From: Blastomyces gilchristii SLH14081
Taxonomy: Eukaryota > Ascomycota > Eurotiomycetes > Onygenales > Ajellomycetaceae
Reading direction: 5' to 3'
Assembly (NCBI RefSeq): GCF_000003855.2
Contig: NW_003101622.1
Location: 37,403 to 60,541, forward strand
DNA: 23,139 bases
Shown here one piece after another: positions 9,851 to 19,630 of the stretch. The translations under genes and the position numbers were made by a program. A model generated the notes under the pieces. That model had not been told where the DNA came from and ran no database searches. It saw nothing but the letters and a program-made list of their open reading frames with translations. Position 1 is the first letter of the stretch. Every line of letters starts with the position of its first letter.

Positions 9851-11633
9851 AGTATATAGCTGTTTTAACAGACTATATCTGATCAATTTTCTTCTCTTCA
9901 TATTCAGATATTTCTGAATTCAGTCATTTTCTTATAGCTGCTTGAGTTTCTGATAGAAAGTCTATTAAGTATTTAATTTCTGTCTCAGTTGAGAATAAGA
10001 ATCTCATATTTAATTAATTTAGATTATACTTCTCTTTCAATCTGACTCTAAGACTATTATATAATACACAGTGTATTATAATATACTCAGGATTCTTATT
10101 TATATTACAGAATGAGTATTCTATTGAATCAAATCTATTATCAAATCTTTGTATATAAGATTTAAAATAGTTATATTCTAATTTTAGCTATATTATAGAT
10201 GAGAATATTTTCTTTTTATATTTACTTAAACAAGATTTTCACTTGAGTTTTATTTTAAATCTTGAATAATATATACTCTTCTTTTATTTCTATCAGCTTT
10301 CATTTCACTATCTAAATAAGATTCTTTATTTTCTCTTTATAAAAGATCAGAATACAATTTTTTAAATAGATCTGCTTAATTCTGAATCTTTTTTTACAGC
10401 TGAATCAGTCAATTCATTGTCATAAATATTCATATAAGTAGAAACTTAGTATAGATGAATTATCAGCTTTGATATTCTTCTCTTTTGAATTTTTAAAATG
10501 AAGTTTAAGATCAGTTCAAGATTCATTTAATCATTATAAATCTGACTATTTCTAAGTCTTTTTAAAGCAGCTTGATTATCAGAGAATATTTATATCTCTT
10601 TTAAACTATTTTCTCTTTTATAGAATTTTATTTTAATAAGTTTGAAAGCTTTCACTATTGTAAATAGTTCAGTATCAAAGACTTCAGATTCACAGTCTAA
10701 ATTTCAGAAATCTGAGATAAAATTAGTATTATCTTCAGTATAAGCAATGTCTGTATCTAATCTATTTAAATTCTCATTTTTTTTAAGTCATCTGAATAAA
10801 TCAGAATAGAGTCTTTTATATTGATTATAGAGATCTTCTTCAAATACTGTTCATATTCTCTCTCTTTAGATAGTTCACTTATTTATAAGTCTATAAGAGA
10901 TTTCATCTTTTCTCTTCAGAGAGATATCTTCTCATGATTAACTTTTTTAATATTTAAAGAAGAAAATTAATTTTTAATCAGTGAGTATAGTCTGTATAGT
11001 TGAGAAGATATTTTCTTTGAAGAATTATTTTTATTTCAATCAAGAAATCTATTTCAATCCAGTTCATTTTCAGAGTTAATTAATGAAAATAAAGAAGAGA
11101 CTCTTTCTCTAATTATATAATTTAAGCTCATCTTTATAACTCTCAGAGTATAGTTTATACAGATCTTTTCAAATCTAATAGTAGAAGAAGAAATTGAAGC
11201 TTCAACTTTCATTATTTTAATAGAAGATGATTTGAATACTCTTAGAATTCTTCTCAAAGCTCTGTTTTACAGACTTTGAAAGAGTTCAGTGAAATTTTCT
11301 TAATTATTTTATTAAACTTGAACTTTATAATCAGCTACTGAGATAATACAGGCTATATATAACTATCTTATAGTCTGAAAGAATAGATCTCTCTCTGTAT
11401 TTAATAGTCTGATAATGTTATTCAATAGTCTTTCTATCTTGACAGTTCTTTATTGAATATAATATTTAAAATTCCACTTAAAGTTTAATCATACTTCTAA
11501 TTATTTGATATTTAAACTGGGTTTAATCTCTCTATTTAAAAGAGTTAGAGATAGTTCTTTCTCATTAAATCTAGAAAAGAAATGAATTAACTCAGTTTTA
11601 TTTATATTAAATTGAATTTAATTGATATCTGCT
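9851..11633 (-). pseudogene. Tad1-like LINE ORF2 relic, C-terminal half: RT thumb, RNase H, CCHC
   Basis: On the minus strand this continues the RT begun at 17458-18667, the two parts being split by gypsy copy C. In order there is the RT thumb and connection region, with a 67-codon open stretch at 11257-11054 (ASISSSTIRFEKICINYTLR, typical of LINE thumb regions). RNase H follows: DTELFTIVKAF at about 10644-10676, then IFSDNQAALKRL, then a YMNIYDNELTDSA stretch matching the usual GH.NI.GNE.AD motif. Last is a terminal C-X...IIIHC motif (10068-10109), the C-terminal zinc-binding signature of Tad1-type ORF2. Numerous RIP-type stops kill it. Family assignment is strong from motif order. Confidence 0.82.
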
Positions 11634-11638
11634 CTGAT
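11634..11638. repeat. Left target-site duplication of copy C (CTGAT)
   Basis: It is identical to 17453-17457 on the other side of the element. Five bases is the usual length for Ty3/gypsy integrases. Confidence 0.85.
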
Positions 11639-11717
11639 TGTAGCGGGCTGCGCCCGATCAATCATGTAGACTATTCTGTTACACTTCACAGATTTCAACC
11701 GCTTCATTCTCAAACAT

Positions 11718-11827
11718 GTACACTCTGATTCTCAGTCATTCTCAATCACTGATTCTCAGCTGTCACAAATGTGTACACTCTGATTCTCAGCTATTCTTAA
11801 TCACCAATCCTCAGTCACTACTAATGT
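11718..11827 (+). repeat. 55-bp tandem duplication in the copy C LTR
   Basis: Two units start GTACACTCTGATTCTC. Copies A, B, D and E contain one unit, so C belongs to a longer LTR subfamily. Confidence 0.75.
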
Positions 11828-11878
11828 GTATAGATTCTTCTGCCCCGAAGCTCCACTGCATACATTATCACATACATG

Positions 11879-11945
11879 TATAAATATTCACTTCAATTAC
11901 TGATTCTCACACTTTCTCTTTCTTTTTCTTCTCTAATATTTTTCT
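11879..11945 (+). promoter_or_regulatory. LTR promoter: TATA box, CT tract, inferred transcript start
   Basis: TATAAATATT at 11879-11888 is followed by a CT-rich tract and then the self-primer sequence, 56 bases from box to primer. The same spacing (55-56) holds in the 3' LTR of C and in both LTRs of E. If priming works as in Tf1, the transcript begins at the primer's first base (11935). The start is inferred, not measured. Confidence 0.55.
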
Positions 11946-12005
11946 CTTTGTTATATAAGACCTATTAATATAATACTGATCTATTCAGTGTAGGCTTCTT
12001 ATACT

Positions 12006-12016
12006 AGAAAAACATT
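12006..12016 (+). promoter_or_regulatory. Primer-binding site, self-priming type
   Basis: AGAAAAACATT lies two bases after the 5' LTR. It is the exact reverse complement of AATGTTTTTCT in the 3' LTR (17384-17394) and matches 10 of 11 positions of the 5' LTR version. I did not recognise a tRNA 3' end here. This is the arrangement of Tf1, where the transcript's own 5' end primes minus-strand synthesis. Confidence 0.65.
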
Positions 12017-12333
12017 TATTATCTTCTTATTAGAAATGATTATTCATGCATCATCTTCTCATTAGAAACAATTATTCATTAAGAGATATCTGAATATGTA
12101 ACAATGTATAAGAAATAGAGAAATAGTTAAACAGTTAAGCAGACACTGAGTTCTCAGATAGAAGCTTACTTATCAGTCACTCTGACCCTGTAACAAGATC
12201 TTATGAAGAGAGTAAGATCTTATAAGAAAATATCAGTGAAAGACCTGAGAGTTCTGACACTCAGATATATAAGAATATAATTATGCTTCTTCAGATTTCA
12301 CAGATATCATACATCTAATAAAATGATATAATC
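12017..12333 (+). other. 5' leader of copy C
   Basis: This non-coding leader lies between the primer-binding site and gag. Short repeats are visible (ATTAGAAA...ATTATTCAT twice near 12028-12080) and AAGATCTTAT twice near 12196-12222. It resembles the leader of copy E (22508-22777 on the minus strand). It may hold packaging signals; no specific one is recognised. Confidence 0.5.
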
Positions 12334-13506
12334 ATGTCTAACAATAATATGAGAGAACTCTTAAATATAAGTATAGAAGTAATATCACAGTGACTCTGAG
12401 TAATGTTGAAATTACAACAACAACAGATAGCAGATATGCATACAACTCAGTAACTTCAATATGAAGAGATTTAATAATTAACTTATATAATTTCAACATC
12501 TACAGAATTAAATATAAAAGTGCTGAAAGAATACTTAGATACTTCTGTATATTTCAATACTTCTGATCTCACTCTCTACTCATCATGAAGAATGAAAATA
12601 CTCATGAAACTGAGTGTAGATAAAGATGTCATCAGTTCATTAATTAATCAAGATTAGTATATCAATAAATGATTGAAGAATTGCACAAAACAGAAGTTTT
12701 ATTCATGAATGAAAGCATGTGAATCAGCATTACAAATATTTAATAATATCATCAAATATCTTGATATTCTGTTCCAAGACACTATCATACAACAGAAAGC
12801 ATTAGATTGATTACAGAGTACTTAACAGAGAAACACTTCTCTTACAATATTCATTTCTGACTTCAACATCAAGATTCTAGAAGCAGATGATTAATCTTGA
12901 GAGAATCAAATAAAGATTAACATGCTTAAGAAGATATTGACTTTCAAACTCCTACAGACTCTTATAAGTGTAGATAAAGACTAGACTTATGAAGACTTCT
13001 GTACACAGCTCTGAACATTGAATAACTGTCTTATCAAGCTCAAGAGTATATAGAATAGTGATAGAAGATATTACATTTCAGTCACTCACACACCTGTACT
13101 GAAGAATAAGAACAATAATACAGATACTATAAACTGAGTAGACTTGAATATCTATATATAAACAAGAATCTTCACTGTCTGAACAGACTTCTGAGTTTCT
13201 GAGATCACTTCTGAAGAAGTCACTGATCAATATCAATGTGAAGTATATATTAACTGTAATCAATCAGAACACATCACTTTCAACTACTAATTAATCTATG
13301 TATCTTCATACTTAAGAGAAAGATCAGTATCTTCTTATTTAAAGAATGAATCAGCATCTATTCATGTCAATCACATTACATTAGAGAAAGATTTAAAAGA
13401 TAACTATAAGAATGTTTCAGTGAAACAGAGAAAAGATTAGCTTCTATTCAAATTTATAAACAGAAGCTTGAAGAGATCAGATAATAATAATTTAAAGAGA
13501 AAATAA
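12334..13506 (+). pseudogene. gag: gag of copy C
   Basis: This is the capsid/nucleocapsid gene of the element. The ATG at 12334 (MSNNNM) starts a frame of 390 codons ending TAA at 13504. A CCHC zinc knuckle in the same frame (13246-13287) corresponds to C-X2-C-X4-H-X4-C in copy E. Here the first and last Cys are both Tyr, each a G-to-A change. Several in-frame stops (TGA, TAG) stand in the N-terminal third. The start is supported by the same MSNNNM beginning in copy E. No net frameshift is seen, so inactivation is by transitions. The pol ATG overlaps the stop cluster. Confidence 0.85.
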
Positions 13507-13508
13507 TA

Positions 13509-16500
13509 ATGAATATAATTCTTGTATCTACTGTGATTGATAATATATATAATATGAAAGTCATGATAGACAGTGATCTATATTATTATACAATGATAAA
13601 ATCTTCAGTTGTAAGATGTTATAATCTTCAGTGTATTCTCTTATTAAAACCCTGACTTCTTACAGAATTTGATGATTCAAAAGATATTTATACTCATTAT
13701 ATAGTGAAGTTAATTATAGATGTGAAAGAATATCAATATAAAGATATCTACACATATAAAGTTGATAATCTTGATTATAATCTTATATTAGAACTTATCT
13801 GACTATCTGAATAAGACATCTTATTGAACACTTAAAACAGAAGCTTGATATTCTCTAATAATAATAGAATTCATAAAGATAATATTCATAAGATCATGAA
13901 TCTGACACAGATCTCTGTTAATATGTATAAAATACTCTGAAAAAGAAGTTGCTGATAGCAGAACTATATAATAATCTATTCTATCAGTCTGACTAATATT
14001 AAAAAGACTCTAGAAAAGTTATTCTGTATTATAATAACAGATTCTTGTATAAAACTCTCTCAATAATATCATGAATATCTAGATATCTTCTAATAAGATA
14101 ATATTATAAATATACTTCTCTTACAAGATTCTGAAGTGAATCACAGTATCAAGTTAAAGAAAAAGAATAATAAGAATTCTGAATCATTATAAGACTCTCT
14201 TTATAATATATTCTGAGATGAACTTCTTCTTCTTTAAAAGATACTTAATAATCTATTGAATAAAGAATTCATATATATTAGTAACTCTTCTGCTGCAGTC
14301 TCTATTCTCTTTACAAAGAAATCAGATAAAGAACTTCAGTTCTGTGTGAATTATCAAGAATTGAATAGATTAATAAAGAAAGACTGTTATTCTTTATCTC
14401 TTATCAATGAAACTCTAGTCTGTATTGAATAAGTTTAATAATTTATAAAGTTAGATATCATTACTGTGTTTCATAAGATTTATATTACTAAAGAAGATAA
14501 ATGACTTACAGTATTTTAAATATAATATAATCTCTTTGAATAAGTAGTCACACTCTTTGAACTGATCAATACTCTCAGTATATTTCAGAAGTATATTAAC
14601 TAAGCACTTTGAGACTTTCTTAATGAATTTGTATTTACTTATCTAGATAACATTCTCATCTTCATCAATGAATTTAGAAAGAAATATCAAGAGTATGTAT
14701 AAAGAATATTACAATGACTATGAGAAGCAGAACTATTAATTAATATTGATAAGTATGATTTCAAAGTCAAGAGTACTAAATACTTAGATTTCATTATAGA
14801 AGCTGATAAGAGAATTCAAATAAATTCTGAGAAGATCTCTGCTATTCTTGAATGAGAGATTCTATACACTGTGAAAGATATATAAAGCTTCATTGAATTT
14901 ACTAACTTCTATCAGTGATTTATATAAAACTTCTCAGATATTATGAGATTACTTATAGAACTTACTAAGAAAGACTCAGTATTTTAATAGTCAGTAGATA
15001 CTAAAGCTGTATTTATATAGATAAAGAAGATATTCATTAATATCTCTCTACTGATAATATTTAATTCTGATTATAAGATAGTTATTGAAGCTGATTTCTC
15101 TGACTATATAATAGAAGAAGTGATATTATAATATAATAATGAAGATATTCTATAATTATATATCTTTATATCTAAGAAACTGAGTCTCACTGAATACAAT
15201 TATAAAATCTATGATAAGAAACTTCTTATAATTATATACTATTTAGAAGAATAAGACTCTGAACTCTGAAGTATCTCTGAATTTAAGATAGTCATAGCTC
15301 ATAAGAATCTCAAATACTTCATAACTATCTATAAACTCACTGAATAATAGATATAATGATCTGAGTTTTTAAATTATTTTTATTTTATAATATACTACTG
15401 TTCTGACAGCTAGAACTTAATAATAGATACTCTCTTATAATAAGAGTAAGATATATTATCTAATATAATAGATACTCACTGAATGAACTGAGAGCATCAG
15501 CTCTTGAATTTGAAGATACTAGTTAAACAAGATAAAATAGCTCACAGCACTATATATACTTCTTTAATTAGAACTATCACTGATATTTCAACTTCTCTCA
15601 AACCTATATTAGATAAGCTATAGTATATAGCAGCTCAAACTAATGAACTTCTTTAAACACTCACTGAAGTAGTATAATAAGAAGTATTCTGATTTCTTTC
15701 AGAATTATATATAAGAATCAATATCTCAGAATATTTAATTAATAATAATAACACTCTATAATTCTATAAATAATACTGAATCTCTCACTCTGAATTCTTA
15801 CACATCTGAATAATGTAAGAGATGTATAATTTATATATAACTGATTATTTAGACTGTGAATAACTGTATAGAATGATCTTCTGAGAGTTCTATTAATCTG
15901 AGATATTAAATAGTATCAGATACTTTATCTGAAACTATAACTACTATTCTTTCATTATCTTATAAAAGAACTGTAGAAAAGATCTACTGAAATCACTCAA
16001 TATTTCTAATAGAATCTGATGAGATGTAGTAATTGACTTCACTATTAATCTATCTAAGAGTAAGAGTTATAAAAACATTCTGATTATTATTGACTGACTA
16101 AGTAAAGATATAATATTAAAATCTTATAATAAGATGAATACTGAATAAGTCACTGAAGTCTTCTTACAGAGTTCATTCTATCAGATATATAAATTACTGA
16201 GATTAATAGTATCAGATCAGAGCTGTTAATTTATAAGCACTCTCTAAACAAGAATCTGTCAAGTTCTCAAGATTATATATCATCTGTCAACTGTCTATCA
16301 TTCTGAGACTAATGATACATCAGAATAGATAATTCAGATCATAAAGAACTGTCTCTGTAAGTTCTGTAATCACTTATAAGATAATTAATATAATCTGCTT
16401 CTATACACAGAGATTGCTATCAATGAATGAGATGTTATTTTAACAGATATAAGCTTATTCTTTCTTACACACAGTTATCACATGAAGATATTAAATCTTC

Positions 16501-17087
16501 TAGAGATTACACAGTTCACACTGAATCTCTGCAGTTCAATTCAGATCACTGATAATATAGTAATAAAGCTCTGAGATATCTGTAATTAAGCAGAGATCTT
16601 CATGATAACTGTAAAACAAGATTAAGAGAATTAAATCAATATTCACTGAGACTCTGCTGAATAATATAAGATAGAAGACTTAGTGTGATTAAATCTTAAG
16701 AATATACAGATCATACATTCATCTTATATACTGAATTATCACTATATTAAGTATAAAGTAATAGAAGTTCTAGATAGTCACAACTATTATCTTGATACAT
16801 CATTAGAAATTTATAATATCTTTTATACAAGCTTGCTTCACTGCACTGTCACTGATCTGTTTTCTTCTTAACTGACTTCTGATTAACAGTTATCAGAGAT
16901 CATAGAAGAAGACAATGAACTTGAGTGAGAGATTGAAGATATTCTTGATAAGAGATCTCACAGCTGCAGTTAATAATATCTTATAAAATGAGTTAACTAT
17001 AATTAACTGATCTGAACTCTGAGTTCTGTATTATCTGAAACAGCAGTTCTTGACTGATGAGAACTGCTTCTGAAAGAGAAGAACTAA
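13509..17087 (+). pseudogene. pol: pol of copy C: protease, RT, RNase H, integrase, chromodomain
   Basis: One frame of about 1193 codons runs from an ATG at 13509 to TAA at 17085, directly before the 3' LTR. In order: protease (MIDSDL at 13563, for the usual IDSG active site); RT with SAAVSILFTKKS and FCVNYQELN near 14290-14370, KLDIITVFHKI near 14440-14480 and YLDN at 14640-14651 (YLDD with the last Asp lost). RNase H follows (ADFSDY near 15090, YDKKLL near 15212), then integrase (zinc region with YNYY replacing CNYC near 15930; catalytic-core DVVIDFTINL from 16023). The integrase tail reads YKVIEVLDSHNYY and the chromodomain is at about 16918-17065. All anchors share one frame, and the gene is broken by dozens of RIP-type stops. 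Relative to copy E about 33 bases are missing after the protease. Confidence 0.9.
17072..17083 (+). promoter_or_regulatory. Polypurine tract, copy C
   Basis: The purine run GAAAGAGAAGAA, followed by CTAA, abuts the 3' LTR. It primes plus-strand DNA and overlaps the end of pol. Confidence 0.7.
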
Positions 17088-17452
17088 TATGACAGACTGT
17101 GCTTAATCAATTATATAGACTATTCTGTTACACTTCACAGATTTCAACTGCTTCATTCTTAAACACATATGTTCTGATTCTCAGTCATTCTTGATCACTG
17201 ATTCTCAGCCGCCACAAACATGTACACTCTGATTCTCAGTCATTCTCAATCATCAATTCTCAGCTGCTACTAATGCATATAGATTCTTCCACCCCGAAGC
17301 TCCACTGCATATGTCATCACATACATGTATAAATATTCACTTTGATTGCTGATTCTCATACTTTCTCTTTCTTTTCCTTCTCTAATGTTTTTCTCTTTGT
17401 TATATAAGATCTATCAATATAATACTGATCTATTCAGCGTAGGCCTCTTACA
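17088..17452 (+). repeat. 3' LTR of copy C (365 bp)
   Basis: It starts TATGACAGAC (TGTGACAGAC in the others) and ends CCTCTTACA. It has TATAAATATT at 17328-17337, the self-primer AATGTTTTTCT at 17384-17394 and the same 55-bp duplication as the 5' LTR. It differs from the 5' LTR mostly by transitions. Confidence 0.92.
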
Positions 17453-17457
17453 CTGAT
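17453..17457. repeat. Right target-site duplication of copy C (CTGAT)
   Basis: It matches 11634-11638. LINE RT sequence resumes immediately after it. Confidence 0.85.
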
Positions 17458-18667
17458 AAAGATTTTCTTTATAACTTTTTCAATCACTTTTAAATTCTCT
17501 TTAATAGTTTTTAAGCTGTAGACTAGACTAATATCATCTATATAACTCAGAGATTATACTATTTTCATATTTCTATCTTTGAATAGATATACAGTGTATA
17601 TTATAAATAAAATAAGTGAGATTAAAGATTTTTACAGTACTTCTATTTTTATCTCAGTCTTATCTTATTTTATTTCATCAAAGAAAACTTATATGATTCT
17701 TTTAAATATAAAACAGTTAACTCATTTTATTAGAGAAAGTGATAGTTTTAATATCTTCAAAGTCTGAATTAACTTTGACTTTAAAATATGATTAAATACT
17801 TCTTTTATATCAATAAAAACTGCAGTTGAGACCAGATCTTCATACTTTACTATTTAAATATTATAAATAACTGAGAGAACAGTGTTAATTATAGAATATT
17901 ATTTTCTATTTTTTATTTATTCACTGAATAAAAGAAAGTTATTAATAGAGCTTATAAAAGATAGTTAAGTAATTATTATCTTTTTCAAAATCTTTTCTAG
18001 ACAGTTTAATAGAGATATTACTCTATATAACTTAGAAATTAAAGTTTTTCTATTAAATTTTATAAGAATCACTTCAGTGATTTCTCTTCAGTATTCAGAA
18101 TAATATTCATTTTTCAAGAGATTAAAAAAGAGCTCAAAATATTCATTCTTTAAGTAGAAGTATGTATTTTAAATAATTAAGTAATTAATTGAATCAGGCT
18201 CTGCAGCAGTTTTAACTGAACTTGAGAAAATAGCTGACTTTAATTCATCTTATATAAGATCAGATTATTCTCAGTTATTTTCATTAATATAGTTAAGAAG
18301 TGATATATTCTCTTTCTCTAACTCTGAATCTGATAAGTTTTGAAAGAGAGTTCTTATAAAAGCTTGATATTTTTTCTTAAAAGAGTTTGCTGTATATAAT
18401 TCATTCTGAAACTCATATTTTAAGACTGAAAGTTTTGCTACATTTCTTATTTTAATACACTTAAAAAGCTTTAAAAACTTTCTTTTCTTATACTTCTTTA
18501 AGAAATTTATTTCAGCAGTCTGTTTTAGCTCTTTTAATATCTGAAAAATATTTATTTCTGACAGTTTTGAACTCTTTATCAGAAATTATATCATTCTTTC
18601 AATCTCTTCTAGCAGTAGTCAATTGTTTTCTTTTAAATATGAACTTTATTAAAAGATGTTTTTTCAA
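17458..18667 (-). pseudogene. Tad1-like LINE ORF2 relic: reverse transcriptase core
   Basis: Minus-strand RT of a non-LTR retrotransposon, copying element RNA at a nicked target. Visible in order from 18667: a linker, then AAEPDSINYLII (the usual SPGPDGI region), ITEVILIKFNRKTLISKLYR and VISLLNCLEKILKKII. FIDIKEVFNH follows (17817-17788, for DVKGAFDHV), and then SYIDDISLVYS with the catalytic YIDD at 17544-17533. The apurinic-type endonuclease expected upstream is absent: the sequence switches to X at about 18668. The 3' continuation is at 11633-9851. In-frame stops are frequent and of RIP type. Confidence 0.85.
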
Positions 18668-18877
18668 CCACAACCGCTCCACCACGAACTCGCTCGATTT
18701 TTCGAATAAGAACCCGCCGATAGATCCATCGAAAAGCCCTCGATCATACGAGCATTTTGACCCCATCGCCGACCGCATACCGCGTGTGATGGTGGAGATA
18801 TCCAGCCAAATGTGAACCAGACATTGTTCAAAACTCCTGTGTGGGATTATCCCCTGTTCACCCCTACCACACCACAA
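18599..18877 (-). other. Reading frame across the X3-LINE junction (92 codons)
   Basis: This minus-strand frame is open from an ATG in the GC-richer block of X copy 3 and ends about 23 codons inside LINE sequence. It shares RSFEQCLVHIWL and GMRSAMGSKCSYD with the frame in X copy 1. The antisense frame (18567-18815) is also open, so openness alone is weak evidence. No domain is recognised. Confidence 0.3.
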
Positions 18878-19322
18878 CCCCGGGCCAAATTGCCATACAA
18901 ATTGTAAGGTGAAGAGACCTAGTCATATGCATCAATCTTCTTGATTTTAGAAGATTCTCAAGCTGTAATTGTGAAGATATCTGAGGAGTGATCTCCGCGA
19001 AAACCCTGTTCATCTTTGATGTTTCAAAACATCAACACCAAGTCCCACCCTCGTACCGCCCTTCTCAATCTGGCCCATCCCCGGCAGAAAAATACAAAAA
19101 GATACCTCAGCAACAGTATTCAATACATAATCAGTGAATAATGAGTCAACAGCACATCAACAACTATAAAATCAGTATACTTCAAGATCTGACTGAGTCT
19201 TTAATCCCTGCACAGTGAGATATATTAAATCTAGTTTTAATATCTCAATATTCAATAGATTCTGTAAGGGATTGAGAACAGCAATACTAGATTTCTATTG
19301 AATTTGAGAATTAACTCTATAT
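18668..19322 (-). repeat. X module, copy 3, 3' part
   Basis: This is the reverse of X copies 1 and 2, directly upstream of the minus-strand LINE RT. The blocks at about 18668-18900 and 18990-19085 are almost unmutated, with many CpGs and CCGG-type words. From about 19090 the sequence becomes AT-rich like the rest. Only one ~160-bp unit is present, against two in the other copies. Interrupted at 19322 by gypsy copy E; continues at 23053. Confidence 0.78.
19318..19322. repeat. Left target-site duplication of copy E (TATAT)
   Basis: It is identical to 23048-23052. The uninterrupted X sequence in copy 1 (reverse of 4759-4776) contains TATAT once at this place, which proves the insertion. Confidence 0.88.
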
Positions 19323-19630
19323 TGTAAGAGGCCTACGCCGAATAGATTGATATTATATTGATAGGTCTTATATAACAAAGAGAAAAACATTAGAGAAGAA
19401 AAGAAAGAGAAAGTATAAGAATCAGTGATCAGAGTGAATATTTATACACATATATAGTGATGTATGTAATGAAGCTTTAGAGCAGAAGAATCTATACATG
19501 TTTATAGCAGCTGAGAATTGGTGATTGAGAATAGCTGAGAATCAGAGTGTATATATTTGAGAGTGAAGCAGAAGAATCTAAGAAGTGTAACAGAATAGTC
19601 TATATAATTGATCAGGTGCAATCTGTCACA
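19323..19630 (-). repeat. 3' LTR of copy E (308 bp)
   Basis: It runs from TGTAAGAGGCC to CTGTCACA on the plus strand. The TATA-box complement AATATTTATA is at 19437-19446 and the self-primer complement AGAAAAACATT at 19381-19391. The first 30 bases are nearly unmutated. Confidence 0.9.

Larger units (their letters stand above)
11639..12003 (+). repeat. 5' LTR of copy C (365 bp)
   Basis: It starts TGTAGCGGGCTGCGCCCGATC and ends CTTCTTATA. It carries TATAAATATT (11879-11888), a CT-rich tract and the self-primer equivalent AATATTTTTCT (11935-11945). A 55-bp direct repeat (11718-11772 and 11773-11827) explains why this LTR is longer than those of A, B, D and E; the 3' LTR has it too. Confidence 0.92.
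11639..17452 (+). mobile_element. Complete Ty3/gypsy chromovirus, copy C (5814 bp)
   Basis: This is the only full-length element in the window: two 365-bp LTRs, primer-binding site, gag, pol with protease-RT-RNase H-integrase-chromodomain, and polypurine tract, flanked by CTGAT duplications. It sits in the minus-strand LINE. The order RT-RNase H-integrase identifies Ty3/gypsy; the C-terminal chromodomain and self-priming signature suggest the Tf1/sushi-type chromoviruses common in fungi. It is inactivated by stops and missense changes throughout, including loss of catalytic and zinc-binding residues. Confidence 0.93.

Noticed and set aside
13078..13263. 61-codon minus-strand reading frame
   Set aside because: It is antisense to gag of copy C, next to the zinc knuckle.
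17579..17767. 62-codon plus-strand reading frame
   Set aside because: It is antisense to the LINE RT between the FIDIKEVFNH and YIDD motifs.
18567..18815. 82-codon plus-strand reading frame
   Set aside because: It is antisense to the LINE/X junction. It is open because the X3 block is GC-rich and unmutated; there is no domain or conservation in the other copies.
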